A stretch of DNA of 64,000 nt, taken from contig MPCU01000004.1 of NCBI GenBank assembly GCA_001874305.1, positions 339,918 through 403,917 of the forward strand. Direction: 5' to 3'. Shown here in pieces: positions 7,923 through 18,000 of this stretch. Below the pieces are notes generated by a model. It saw nothing but the letters and a program-made list of their open reading frames with translations, did not search any database and had not been told where the DNA came from. Both the position numbers and the translations under genes were made by a program. The stretch comes from Bacteriovorax sp. MedPE-SWde. Lineage in GTDB: Bacteria; Bdellovibrionota; Bacteriovoracia; Bacteriovoracales; Bacteriovoracaceae. Position 1 is the stretch's first letter. The number at the start of each line of letters is the position of its first letter.

Positions 7923-10331
7923 ATGCAGTACAACTTTGGTGATATTGAAAAAAAATGGCAGCAATACTGGGAAGAAAACCAGACTTTTAAGACGGACTCA
8001 AGTGACCGTTCTAAACCAAAGTACTATGCCCTAGATATGTTTCCATTTCCTTCAGGAGCTGGTCTCCATGTTGGACACCCAGAAGGTTATACAGCGACAG
8101 ATATTATGTCTCGCTACAAGAGAATGAATGGATATAACGTTCTTCATCCTATGGGATGGGATTCATTTGGTCTTCCAGCTGAAAACTACGCTATAAAAAC
8201 AGGAACTCATCCAGAAGAAACTACTCAAAAGAATATTGGTACATTTACAAGACAACTTAAAACACTTGGCTTCTCTTACGATTGGTCGAGAGAAATTGCT
8301 ACGAGTAATGTTGATTACTACAAGTGGACGCAGTGGATATTTGTTCAACTCTATAATAAGGGTCTTGCATACGAAGATGAAATTTCAGTTAACTGGTGCC
8401 CTGAACTTAAAACAGTTCTCGCCAATGAAGAAGTTGTCGATGGAAAGTCTGAGGTCGGAGGACATCCGGTAGAAAGACGCCCAATGAAACAGTGGATGCT
8501 AAAAATTACTGAATATGCTGACAGACTTATTGACGATCTTGATGATGTTGATTGGCCAGAAGGTATTAAAGAACTTCAAAGAAACTGGATCGGAAGAAGT
8601 GAAGGTGCCACAGTTAAATTTTCAGTAGATGGTGGACACGGAGAACTAGAGGTTTTCACAACTCGCCCAGATACTCTCTTTGGTGCTACTTATATGGTAG
8701 TTGCTCCAGAGCACGATCTTGTTTCAAAAATTACAACTGAAGAGAACAAATCTTCAGTTGAAGCATACTTAAAGAAAACAGCTCTTAAGTCTGATCTTGA
8801 AAGAACAGATCTTAACAAAGATAAGTCAGGTGTATTCACTGGCGCTTATGCTACGAATCCAGTAAATGGAAAGAAAGTTCCTATTTGGGTAGCAGATTAT
8901 GTACTAATCTCGTACGGAACAGGGGCCATTATGGCAGTTCCTGCTCACGACGAAAGAGACTGGGAATTTGCTAAGAAGTACGACCTACCAATTATTGAAG
9001 TTCTCAAAGGTGGAGATGTAAATGAAGCGGCATTTACTGGAGACGGCGAGCACGTTAACTCTGACTTCCTAGACGGACTTGGTAAAGAAGAAGCCGTTTC
9101 TAAAGCTATCTCTTGGCTTGAAGAAAAGGATCTTGGAACTAAGAAAATTAATTATAAGCTTAGAGACTGGTTATTCTCTCGCCAAAGATATTGGGGTGAA
9201 CCATTCCCAGTTCTTAAGTATGAAGATGGATCTGTAAGATGCCTCGATGAAGATGAACTACCAGTAGTTCTTCCAGAAGTTGAAAAGTATGAACCATCAG
9301 GAACTGGTGAATCTCCACTAGCGAAAATTGATGAGTGGTTATATATCACAGATCCTAAAACAGGAAAGAAAGCTAAACGTGAGACTAATACAATGCCTAA
9401 CTGGGCAGGGTCTTGTTGGTACTATCTAAGATATATCGATCCAAAGAATCCAGATAAGCCGTGGGATGAAGATTTAGAAAAATACTGGATGCCAGTTGAT
9501 CTCTATGTTGGTGGAATTGAACATGCTGTTCTACACCTACTCTATGCTAGATTCTGGCACAAAGTTCTTTTTGATCTAGGCTTTGTTTCGACAAAAGAGC
9601 CTTTTAAGAAACTAGTCAACCAAGGAATGATTCTTGCTCCAGATGGAGAAAAGATGAGTAAGTCTCGTGGTAATGTTATCAACCCAGATGATATTGTTAA
9701 TGAGTTTGGAGCTGATTCACTAAGACTATATGAAATGTTCATGGGTCCACTTGAAAAAGTTAAACCATGGCAAACAAAAGGTGTAAAAGGTGTTCATACA
9801 TTCCTTAGGAAATCTTATGGATTCTATGGAAATAAAGAGAATACTTACGAAGGTGAAGAGAAAGATCAAGACACATTAAAGACTCTTCATAAAACAATTA
9901 AGAAAGTAACTGAAGATATTGAGAACATGAGATTTAATACTGCTATCTCTGCTCTAATGGTAATGAATAACGAAGTTATTAAAAAAGGAAATGTTTCTGT
10001 AGAAACAGCTAAGAGTTTTGCTCTTCTTCTAAGTCCTATGGCACCACATGCTGCGGAAGAGATCTGGGCAAACCTTGGAGAAAAGGAAACTTTAGCTTAT
10101 GCACAATGGCCAAAGTTTGATGCGGCACTTGCTAAAGATGATCTAATAACAATGGCAGTTCAAGTTAATGGTAAGACTAGAACAACTATTGAAGTTCCTG
10201 CTGATATTTCAAAAGAAGATTTTCTCGCTCAAGCAAAAGCGGATGAAAAAGTAAGTAAATTCCTTACAGGTAATATTGTTAAAGAAATCTATGTTCCAGG
10301 AAGAATCTGTAACATCGTAGTAAAAGGTTAA
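7923..10331 (+). CDS. leuS: Leucine--tRNA ligase
   Basis: This is a class I aminoacyl-tRNA synthetase that charges tRNA-Leu in the cytoplasm. It has the HIGH-type site ([12 protein letters not shown]), the CP1 editing domain ([14 protein letters not shown], then [10 protein letters not shown], both conserved in LeuRS editing sites), the W-rich CWYYLRY segment and KMSKS ([10 protein letters not shown]), and ends with an anticodon-binding and C-terminal domain. The length, 802 residues, is slightly short of the usual 820-880. I prefer the ATG at 7923 because GAGG lies five bases before it; an in-frame ATG at 7878 would add 15 residues and has no good ribosome site. metG follows after six bases, so the two synthetases are co-transcribed. 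Confidence 0.97.
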   Translation: MQYNFGDIEKKWQQYWEENQTFKTDSSDRSKPKYYALDMFPFPSGAGLHVGHPEGYTATDIMSRYKRMNGYNVLHPMGWDSFGLPAENYAIKTGTHPEETTQKNIGTFTRQLKTLGFSYDWSREIATSNVDYYKWTQWIFVQLYNKGLAYEDEISVNWCPELKTVLANEEVVDGKSEVGGHPVERRPMKQWMLKITEYADRLIDDLDDVDWPEGIKELQRNWIGRSEGATVKFSVDGGHGELEVFTTRPDTLFGATYMVVAPEHDLVSKITTEENKSSVEAYLKKTALKSDLERTDLNKDKSGVFTGAYATNPVNGKKVPIWVADYVLISYGTGAIMAVPAHDERDWEFAKKYDLPIIEVLKGGDVNEAAFTGDGEHVNSDFLDGLGKEEAVSKAISWLEEKDLGTKKINYKLRDWLFSRQRYWGEPFPVLKYEDGSVRCLDEDELPVVLPEVEKYEPSGTGESPLAKIDEWLYITDPKTGKKAKRETNTMPNWAGSCWYYLRYIDPKNPDKPWDEDLEKYWMPVDLYVGGIEHAVLHLLYARFWHKVLFDLGFVSTKEPFKKLVNQGMILAPDGEKMSKSRGNVINPDDIVNEFGADSLRLYEMFMGPLEKVKPWQTKGVKGVHTFLRKSYGFYGNKENTYEGEEKDQDTLKTLHKTIKKVTEDIENMRFNTAISALMVMNNEVIKKGNVSVETAKSFALLLSPMAPHAAEEIWANLGEKETLAYAQWPKFDAALAKDDLITMAVQVNGKTRTTIEVPADISKEDFLAQAKADEKVSKFLTGNIVKEIYVPGRICNIVVKG

Positions 10332-10337
10332 TTAGAA

Positions 10338-11816
10338 ATGACAAATAAATTCTACTGCACAACTGCAATTGATTATCCAAACGGTAGACCACATATAGGT
10401 CACGCATATGAAAAGATTGTAACTGATAGTTATAACCGTTGGTACAAAATGAAGGGAATGGACACTCACTTCCTAACAGGTACTGACGAGAATGGACAAA
10501 AGCTTATTGAGTCTGCTGAGGCGGCAGGTAAAGATACAGCAGCATTTGTTTCTGAGAATGTAGAAATTTTTAAAGAGCTATGTGTAAGAGCTAATATTCA
10601 GTATGATGATTTTATTAGAACAACTGAGCAAAGACATCATGTTGCAGCTAAAGACATTTGGACAAAACTTGAATCTAAAGGACTTGTATATCATGGTCAT
10701 TACTCAGGAATGTATTGCATTGCCTGTGAATCATTCTACACTGAACTTCAAGCACCAGAGGGTGACTGCCCAGAACATCACAAGCCACTAGAGAAGAAAG
10801 AAGAAGAAGGTTACTTCTTTAAACTATCCGACTATCACTCATGGATTGTTGATCACCTTAAGGCCAACCCAGATTTTATCGTTCCAAAATCAAGATATAA
10901 AGAAATCCTAAGTAGACTTGAAGCAGACGACTTAAGAGATCTTGCGATTTCAAGACCAACTCAAAACTGGGGAGTTCCAGTTCCGGGTAATGACAAATTT
11001 GTTATGTATACTTGGTTTGATGCTCTAATTAATTACTACTCGGCACTTTCTAAAGAACAAAGAGAGTTCTGGCCAGCAGACATGCACGTTATTGGTAAGG
11101 ACATTCTTTGGTTTCACTCAGTAATCTGGCCATGTATGCTAAAGGCTGCTGACCTACCTCTTCCAAAGCAAGTCTATGTTCATGGAATGATCTTGGCAGA
11201 AGATGGAAAGAAAATGAGTAAGTCTCTTGGTAATGTTGTTGACCCATTTGATATGCTTGATAGGTTTCCAGTTGATACTGTTCGCTACTACCTCCTTAGA
11301 AATATTTCAGCTAACTCTGACGGTAAGTTCTCTGTTGATGAGCTCATAGCAAAGCATAATGCCGAGCTTGGAAATGATTACGGAAACTTATTAATGAGAG
11401 TTATTAAACTCGCAAGAAAGGTTATGCCTGACACTGTTTTTACAGGAGAAGGAATCAAGCAAGAAATAGAAGTTGAAGATATTGTAAAAAGAGCAAGTGA
11501 GTTCATGGACAAACGTGAGCACAACAAAGCAATGGATACAATCTGGGAGCTAGTTAATCACATGAATCAGTATGTGAATGAGAAAGCTCCGTGGAAGTTC
11601 AAAGAAGACATAGAGAACTTTACCCCAATTATCTATAACTGCCTCTACGGAATGAGTGCTGCGACTTACCTTCTTCAGGCATTTGTCCCTCAAACAACAG
11701 AAACTGCTACAACATATATCGGAGCAGATATTGAAGGAAGTGACCTTCTAGAGTTTGGTAAGGCCAAATATACGCTTCAACACCCGGAAGCTCTATTTCC
11801 AAAAATCGACAAATAA
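10338..11816 (+). CDS. metG: Methionine--tRNA ligase
   Basis: This class I synthetase charges initiator and elongator tRNA-Met. HIGH is seen as RPHIGHAYE near residue 20 and KMSKS as GKKMSKSLGN near residue 295. A single zinc-knuckle remnant (YCIACESFY, then DCPEHH) marks the short metal-binding insert. At 492 residues it lacks the C-terminal Trbp111-like tRNA-binding dimerisation domain found in longer MetRS. It begins six bases after leuS with only a weak ribosome site (TTAATTAGAA), which suggests coupling to leuS translation. A long hairpin follows at 11824-11863. Confidence 0.96.
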   Translation: MTNKFYCTTAIDYPNGRPHIGHAYEKIVTDSYNRWYKMKGMDTHFLTGTDENGQKLIESAEAAGKDTAAFVSENVEIFKELCVRANIQYDDFIRTTEQRHHVAAKDIWTKLESKGLVYHGHYSGMYCIACESFYTELQAPEGDCPEHHKPLEKKEEEGYFFKLSDYHSWIVDHLKANPDFIVPKSRYKEILSRLEADDLRDLAISRPTQNWGVPVPGNDKFVMYTWFDALINYYSALSKEQREFWPADMHVIGKDILWFHSVIWPCMLKAADLPLPKQVYVHGMILAEDGKKMSKSLGNVVDPFDMLDRFPVDTVRYYLLRNISANSDGKFSVDELIAKHNAELGNDYGNLLMRVIKLARKVMPDTVFTGEGIKQEIEVEDIVKRASEFMDKREHNKAMDTIWELVNHMNQYVNEKAPWKFKEDIENFTPIIYNCLYGMSAATYLLQAFVPQTTETATTYIGADIEGSDLLEFGKAKYTLQHPEALFPKIDK

Positions 11817-11823
11817 CGCATCT

Positions 11824-11863
11824 ATACTGAAGCTTGCCCTATCAAATGGGCAAGTTTCAGTAT
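11824..11863. terminator. Long hairpin after metG without a T tract
   Basis: Sixteen base pairs (11824-11839 with 11848-11863, one G-T pair) and an eight-base loop lie eight bases after the metG stop. No T run follows on either strand, so it is not a standard intrinsic terminator. It may protect the 3' end of the leuS-metG message, work with Rho, or be an RNA element. Confidence 0.55.
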
Positions 11864-11989
11864 AAATCTCTACAAAAAATAGTGAACACTAAATACTATC
11901 TCACTAAAGTTTTACAGCATTACAACTATTTATGACTTCAACATAAATTTACCTAAAATATATTCTAGATTTTGCCGAAGACCCTCTAC

Positions 11990-12007
11990 AATCAAGAAAT
12001 CTTGATT
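11990..12007. promoter_or_regulatory. Perfect palindrome just before the 84-residue gene (possible operator)
   Basis: AATCAAGA and TCTTGATT form an eight-base inverted repeat with a two-base centre, ending three bases before the GGGA ribosome site of the gene at 12021. Such a short-spaced palindrome suits a dimeric repressor site. No binding protein is identified. Confidence 0.35.
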
Positions 12008-12020
12008 AAAGGGACTAACG

Positions 12021-12275
12021 ATGATGACCAAAGAAACCATTGAGGATATTGCAAAAGGGCTGGAGGCACTTATGAAGAAGTACCGAAGGAACGCAATACC
12101 TGGAGACAAGGAAAGGTACGACGCCACAAAGCAGGCCCATACTGCAATTAGAAAAGTGATTATGACCATGGAAATCAAGGGCGATATTAGAGACATAGCA
12201 CCTATCAAAAAAGGTGAAAAATGTGGATGGACTGTAACTGATATGGAAAATAATCTTAAGAACTACGGGGCCTAA
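12021..12275 (+). CDS. Small basic protein, unknown
   Basis: The protein has 84 residues, is lysine/arginine-rich, and has no signal or membrane segment. It looks mostly helical (KETIEDIAKGLEALMKKYRR), followed by a short KKGEKCGWTVTDMENNLK tail. It starts with two consecutive ATG codons at 12021 and 12024 after a GGGA site, with a palindrome upstream. It ends at the base before the stop of the convergent exported nuclease-like gene. I recognise no family. A nucleic-acid-binding role would fit the charge, but this is a guess. Confidence 0.6.
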   Translation: MMTKETIEDIAKGLEALMKKYRRNAIPGDKERYDATKQAHTAIRKVIMTMEIKGDIRDIAPIKKGEKCGWTVTDMENNLKNYGA

Positions 12276-13853
12276 TTAATCATCATCTTGCTGATTTGAG
12301 CAATTCATAAATACTGGCAAGTGGTCGCTGATTGTTTCTTGAAAGTAGCGGTAGTACGATCGCTCAAACAACTGAGGCTCAATTAGTTTTCTAACTACAT
12401 CCTCGGCCTTTTTTTCAAGGTCAAATCTTGGAACAATCTCACCTCTTCTAACAGTATATTTACTCTTTAATCTCTTAACAATTTTCTCAGTAATTTTAAG
12501 GGCCTTGTTCTTACCCTTTTGATCGAGATAGAACATATCAAGACCTGTATCAGGATGAACATAGGCATTATCTGTTCTTACGAGGTATTTCTTATCAATT
12601 AATTTTCTAAAAGAGTTCTCTAGAAAGTTAAAGATTTTAGCATTCTTCTTTCCAGCACATTGTGAAGTTATCTTTGTATCAAGAACAAAGTGATCATAGT
12701 TATTAGATGTTCCATGAGTACTACTTCCGTCAGACAGAGTCTTCGATTGTGATAATGAAGTCGCTCCTTCAATCTTTATCTCCATTCCTGGATTTTCATC
12801 AAAGAGAGCTTTCCAGTATGGGTTTTTGGCCTCGAGATTAAAGTCTCCAAGAAGAATAAGATCATTCTCTTTAAAACTCATTTTATAATTTCTCATAAAA
12901 TTTAATATATGAGTCATTTCAGCAAATCTTGCATAGGTTCTTGAAGTAACACCCTCGCCTATCTCAGTATAGTGATCAACACCAAAAGCAGCTTTAATGA
13001 TTCTCTTTCTAAGGTTTTCATCTGATGGTGCATTGAAAACAACATGAGTAGTAACTAGCGTGAAATCAAAGTTTCCACTCTTAAAACTTCCGATAAAAGG
13101 TCTTCTTGCAAATAGATCTGCAACGTCATGTCCGTAAGTTTCTTTATTAAACTTTGGATAACAACCATATGCCTTAGAAAATTTATAATACTTCTTACAA
13201 TACTCGTTGATCACTGGCTTAACACTAGATGATCTATAGAAGTAACCTGAAAGCTCTCTTATTGTAGCTGTCTTAGTTCCTTCAGTATTTCCAGATAAGA
13301 GAAGTGACCAAGAAGGGTCTAGTTTTTGAAGTTCTGTAAGAATTTTTACATAACCAGGTAATTCATACTGCTTCTTTAAAAGAGATATCTTAGATAATAC
13401 TTTAGATTGTTCTTTCTTAGGTGCTTTTGTCTTCACTAATTCTCTATAGTGCTGAAGTAGCTTCTTATAGTGATTTGTTACTGCTTCATTATGGCGTTTA
13501 TCAATCCCAATAACGTTGACTAGTTCAGTAGTACCAATCACGTCCCAATGGTTAATCATCTTCGCCATCAACTCATAGTCTTTGAACTCAGTTCTAGTTG
13601 AACCGGCCTGATAAACATTGAAAGTTGAAATTCGAACCTGTCTCTTAGTTAGAGAGTTCTGTGTTGTATAAAAGTTTCGAGATCCACTAGAGTTAAAGTG
13701 GTGGTACTGATCAAGGCAATCGATATCGCCAAGCTTAGAATTTAAAAATCCTCTCAGTTCCTGGCATTGCTCAATTTCGAGTTCACCCGCATTCGCAATG
13801 AACGCAAAAGTAAACATCACTAATGTTGCCCTAAGGCCTTTTAGTAAAAGCAA
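12276..13853 (-). CDS. Exported endonuclease/exonuclease/phosphatase-fold protein
   Basis: The protein has 525 residues with a signal peptide (about 1-22). The EEP/DNase-I signatures appear in order: RISTFNVYQ, a glutamate in DVIGTTELV, GDFNLEAKN, NNYDHFVLD and the closing ISDHLPVF. These supply the usual catalytic Glu, Asp/Asn and Asp-His residues, so metal-dependent phosphodiester cleavage is likely. Inserts make it longer than DNase I (about 260 residues), including a lysine-rich stretch around residues 150-170 and a long segment before the SDH motif. Substrate could be nucleic acid or phospholipid/inositol phosphate; sequence alone does not decide. Export suggests a role on external or prey DNA. 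Confidence 0.8.
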   Translation of the reverse strand: MLLLKGLRATLVMFTFAFIANAGELEIEQCQELRGFLNSKLGDIDCLDQYHHFNSSGSRNFYTTQNSLTKRQVRISTFNVYQAGSTRTEFKDYELMAKMINHWDVIGTTELVNVIGIDKRHNEAVTNHYKKLLQHYRELVKTKAPKKEQSKVLSKISLLKKQYELPGYVKILTELQKLDPSWSLLLSGNTEGTKTATIRELSGYFYRSSSVKPVINEYCKKYYKFSKAYGCYPKFNKETYGHDVADLFARRPFIGSFKSGNFDFTLVTTHVVFNAPSDENLRKRIIKAAFGVDHYTEIGEGVTSRTYARFAEMTHILNFMRNYKMSFKENDLILLGDFNLEAKNPYWKALFDENPGMEIKIEGATSLSQSKTLSDGSSTHGTSNNYDHFVLDTKITSQCAGKKNAKIFNFLENSFRKLIDKKYLVRTDNAYVHPDTGLDMFYLDQKGKNKALKITEKIVKRLKSKYTVRRGEIVPRFDLEKKAEDVVRKLIEPQLFERSYYRYFQETISDHLPVFMNCSNQQDDD

Positions 13854-14073
13854 AAATCTCTCCCCGAGTGTGATTTTTCTTATGCGAAAAGCATACCCTC
13901 ACGACAATGGATGAGCAAATTCATCTGATACTCTAAGTTACTGAAATTACCTTTTAATTGACACTTTATTATTACATTTATCAACATTTTGCGCTGCAAA
14001 AACTAAAGACTTTCTGCAAATACCCGAAAAGATATGGAGAACAATTTTGATGTCACAAATAGGAGTACAATAA

Positions 14074-15036
14074 ATGAAGTTTTTAAAGGCAATAACACTC
14101 TCTGCACTACTAAGCTTTTCTATCACTGCCCAGGCTTCGGTAATAAAAGTTTTCGATGTCTTGCTAGATAAGTCACAGTTTGAAGTTCTTCTAAACTCTA
14201 GAGGAATCATGAACCGAGGGGTTATTGGACAAGTGAGAAAGAATGTTCGCTACTCTCTTCAAGATATCGCAAAGTCAGGAACTGCTTCGATGAGCGACGT
14301 CAAAGCAATGAGAAAGTATATTAAGTCTCCGCAGGACGTTAAAAGATACAACAAAATGATGAAGAGTTTTTCAAAAGATTCTTCAAAGGTAACAAGATCT
14401 GAATTAGTAGATTCAATCAATAGTCTTGTTTTTCTATCTCAGAGATATGGATTAAAGAAGAAAGCAATTCTTGCATGTGCACCTTGTGTTAACAAAGAAC
14501 TTTCAGAAGCTGGATTCTCATTCACTCTAAATGAGTTAAAGGGTGCTTCATCTAAGAAGATCTTTGCTGAAATGAGTAGAAAAGCTAAAAACCCGACAAC
14601 TTCAGCAAAATTTATTAATACGCAAATTAGAAAGCAGAAAGTTGGAAAGGTTGCCAATGTAAAGGCACACGAAGAAGAAGCGCTAATTTATATGCTTCTA
14701 ATTCCAAGACACGGAACTGCTGATCAAAAAAGAGTATATAATTCAATGCTAAAAGTAAGTAAGACTAAAAATGGAGCGACTGATCTATTTGACCCAGACA
14801 ATGGTCATAAGTTCTTTAATATCTTTTCAGATAACTTAAGTTCATCTGAGCTAAACCTTTGGGAAGAGCTACTTGATGACACTGCTAAAGTTATGGATGA
14901 TGAGAACCTAGGAACAATTGATGCTTTCTACTCTGTTCTACAAAAGAGAGCTGATGGCGTAACAGATGAAGCTGAAAAAGCTGATCTACTAGCAAAGCTT
15001 GATTTTATAAAAAAAGAAGGTTGTTTTTCAAAATAA
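14074..15036 (+). CDS. Exported protein, unknown
   Basis: The protein has 320 residues, a signal peptide ending near AQA (MKFLKAITLSALLSFSITAQA) and an AGGAG ribosome site. The mature protein is helical and basic, with a CAPC pair near residue 130 and a lone cysteine in the last residues (EGCFSK). I recognise no domain. It has its own terminator at 15041-15068, which overlaps the stop of the convergent giant gene. The convergent arrangement with the 1544-residue exported protein gives no functional clue. Confidence 0.7.
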   Translation: MKFLKAITLSALLSFSITAQASVIKVFDVLLDKSQFEVLLNSRGIMNRGVIGQVRKNVRYSLQDIAKSGTASMSDVKAMRKYIKSPQDVKRYNKMMKSFSKDSSKVTRSELVDSINSLVFLSQRYGLKKKAILACAPCVNKELSEAGFSFTLNELKGASSKKIFAEMSRKAKNPTTSAKFINTQIRKQKVGKVANVKAHEEEALIYMLLIPRHGTADQKRVYNSMLKVSKTKNGATDLFDPDNGHKFFNIFSDNLSSSELNLWEELLDDTAKVMDDENLGTIDAFYSVLQKRADGVTDEAEKADLLAKLDFIKKEGCFSK

Positions 15037-15040
15037 TATA

Positions 15041-15068
15041 AGGCCCTCACTACGAGGGCTTTTTTTTT
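15041..15068 (+). terminator. Intrinsic terminator after the 320-residue exported protein gene
   Basis: GCCCTC (15043-15048) pairs with GAGGGC (15054-15059), extended by two weaker pairs, with a five-base loop and then nine T. The stop codon of the convergent giant gene lies inside the T tract. Confidence 0.9.
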
Positions 15069-18000
15069 AGAATATTTCTACGTTACCTAGAGCGCTTCCG
15101 TCTCTAATCATAAGTACCTTCACAGCATTTAAGTATTTCTGAAGTCCTATTACAGAAGAGTCTGACATCTTCTCCCTCATTACTTTATAAGCTAAGAATT
15201 GAAACTCATCTTTAGCAAAAACCTTTTCAAGATCAACTAGTCCCCAAAGCATATCAGAGAGAGTTTCCCCTTTAATCGTTTTAGCATTAAAAAGTAACTC
15301 GTTTAATAGCTTCTTATTCACTTTTCCATCAATAAAGATATTAACGCCTTCTTTTTCTAAGAGTTGTATATACTTTGGATGCTTTGATAGTGCAGTAAAC
15401 ATCTCATTAGCAACATGCATTCTAACTGTTGCAAGTTCCTTTAGTGCTTTTGCTCCTTCTTTACCACCTAGCCTCTTTGCCTCTTCTCTTGAAGCACTAT
15501 AGAAGCCTTTAAAGATATTAGATAGAGTGTCAGCAACAACAACTTTCTTCATTCCAAGTAATGATCTTGCTTGGGCCTTAGCAGCTTCAGATATAAGTCT
15601 TGCTCTTGCATTAAATATCTTTCTTACAACTACAGCTTCACCAATTTCTTGTAATCCAGGAATTCGTCTTCCCTTAAGTAGTCCTCCAAGATGTGGTCCA
15701 CCTTGAATTAGTAAGTATGGAAAGTCTCTCTTTCTAAGTGGTGATTTAACAAATACATCAGTTAGATCATCCATATTTTTTAGAAGGTAGCTTTCAAACT
15801 CTCCCTTTGGAAGCTTTGATAACTCGTCAAAGATTCTAAGATACTTTGCTCTATTCTTTGCCATGTTATAAGTATTCTCATACCACGCCTGGCGAATCCA
15901 GTTAGTACCCTTTAAGTACCTTCCCTGTTTTGCTTTAATATAACCTGCTCTTGCTTTTGCTAGATAAGAAGATTTTGCAGTTCCAAAAATTCCCTTCTTT
16001 GGATAGAACTTCTTAATATAAGTTCCCATGAATCCTCTTAACTCAGAAGGGTTTCCCCCAAAGTACTTTGCAACAGTTTTTGCAGTATTTGTATCAACAG
16101 ACTTGAATCCAATATTAGTTGATACTGTACTCGTGTACTTATAAAGAGCATTTGGATTCTTAGCTAGTTGCTCTCTAATTTCTTTCATTAGCTTATTAGT
16201 TAAAGACTTAACTTTCTTATTACTAATTCGACCAGTTGCCTGAAGCTTCTTAATACGAGTTATTTTTGATTGTATCTTTGCTGCAGAATCTGCTGGCATA
16301 TCTACATTTCTCAATGCTTTTGATGCATCTTCAATATCAACGCCTTTAAATACCGCTTTAATTTTATCTTTATAACTTCTAAAGCCAAGAACTAGTTTTG
16401 ATAGTTCTACATCGGCTTCATCGGCAACAGTTCTTGCGGCCTTTCCACCCATTTTATAAGCGTTTTTAAAACCTACTTTCTTTGAGTTGATGACAATTGT
16501 CTTTATTGCTTGTTTTGTCATCTTAGAGCCCATTGCAACTCCCCTAGTGAAAAGCCCCACTAGCGGAATAATACTAACTCCTTCAATTATTGCCCATGCC
16601 CAACTTCTTGATACATTCTCTGAAGCTGTTGAGTTTGAATATCCAAGATCCGCCATCTCATCAACATGAGATACTGCTTCATTTGCTCTAAGCTTCATAT
16701 CAACTTCACTATTAAATACATACCCTTGCATTCCAACAGCAGAACCAACCATTCCCACAACAAGAATTCCACATAGTCCACCAGTTAATACAGCACATGA
16801 TCCAGCTAACATGACTCCGGCCATTCCAACAATGAATCCACCCATTGCAAGTCCAGCATTCATAAGTTCTTCAAAACTTTGAGAATTGATCTGATCCATT
16901 AATGCTTTTGGAGCAGCAGGAAGTCCAATCATCTGATTTAAACTATCCTGAATCTTCATTGTTCCATAAAAAGATTCTCTTAAGCCTTCATGATCAGACT
17001 CGTCTGATAGACAAATATCATTAAGCTTCTTCATTGTTTCTTTCTTTCTAATTGCAGCAGACTTCTTTAGAACATCTCTATAAAGGTGTCTCTTTAGAGA
17101 CATATCTACAGCTAGTACTTGCTCTTTTAATGTTAAGTCGTCATCAATTCCAAAGTCCTTAGCTCTATCTAAGTACATTTCTTTTCTTTTTTCGTGATTC
17201 TTAGTTTCCATTAACTCTTTAAAGAAAGAGATTCTATCAACTTCTTGGTTATCTAGATCTTCATCTATTGCATCTCTTGTTTCACCAGAGATATCTCCTT
17301 CTAAAATATCGTTTACAGCATTATCTACCTGGCGATCATCTAAAATAGTTTTATAAGAAATCTTCTCTACGAAGTCATAAACTTTTTTACCATTGAATTT
17401 TGCAGTAAATAGTTGAGAACTATTACCGTTAGCACCATCAACAATTTTTCCCCAAAGCTCTTTATAGTCATCTTTAGAAACAAACTTTGTTAAAAAGTTT
17501 GGAGATAGAGGCTTATTTAGTAGTAGCTTTGAAGCTGCTTCATCTAGTCTATCGATTTGAGATCCAACATTTGCTTGAAAACAAGTGTAGTCGTGATTTA
17601 CTCTTCTTCCTCTAGCTGTCTGCTTATATGTTGGAAGCTTTCCTGCCTTAAGGCTTAGAAGTTCCTGTCTAGCAAGAAGGTATCCTAGTCTCATTCTTGC
17701 GATTGGATTAAGAGCTCCCATTTGATCAATAAGGTAGTTATATTCTACAACCTTAGCTTCTGGAATAATTTTTAAGTTATCTCTGAACTGTCTCCATAAT
17801 TGTGACAGTAGTGTATACATTCCCTTTAAATTCTTTTCTTCTAGTTTTTGAATAGGCATGAACCTACCGTCTATAGCAAGAGAATCTAGGTAACTCTCTA
17901 ACTCTGCATAGAGATCTTTCCCACGGTTTTCAGCACAGAATGTTGATCGAGACATTATACAAGCATTAGTAATTGCCCTAGTCGTTTTAAGATCTTTACT

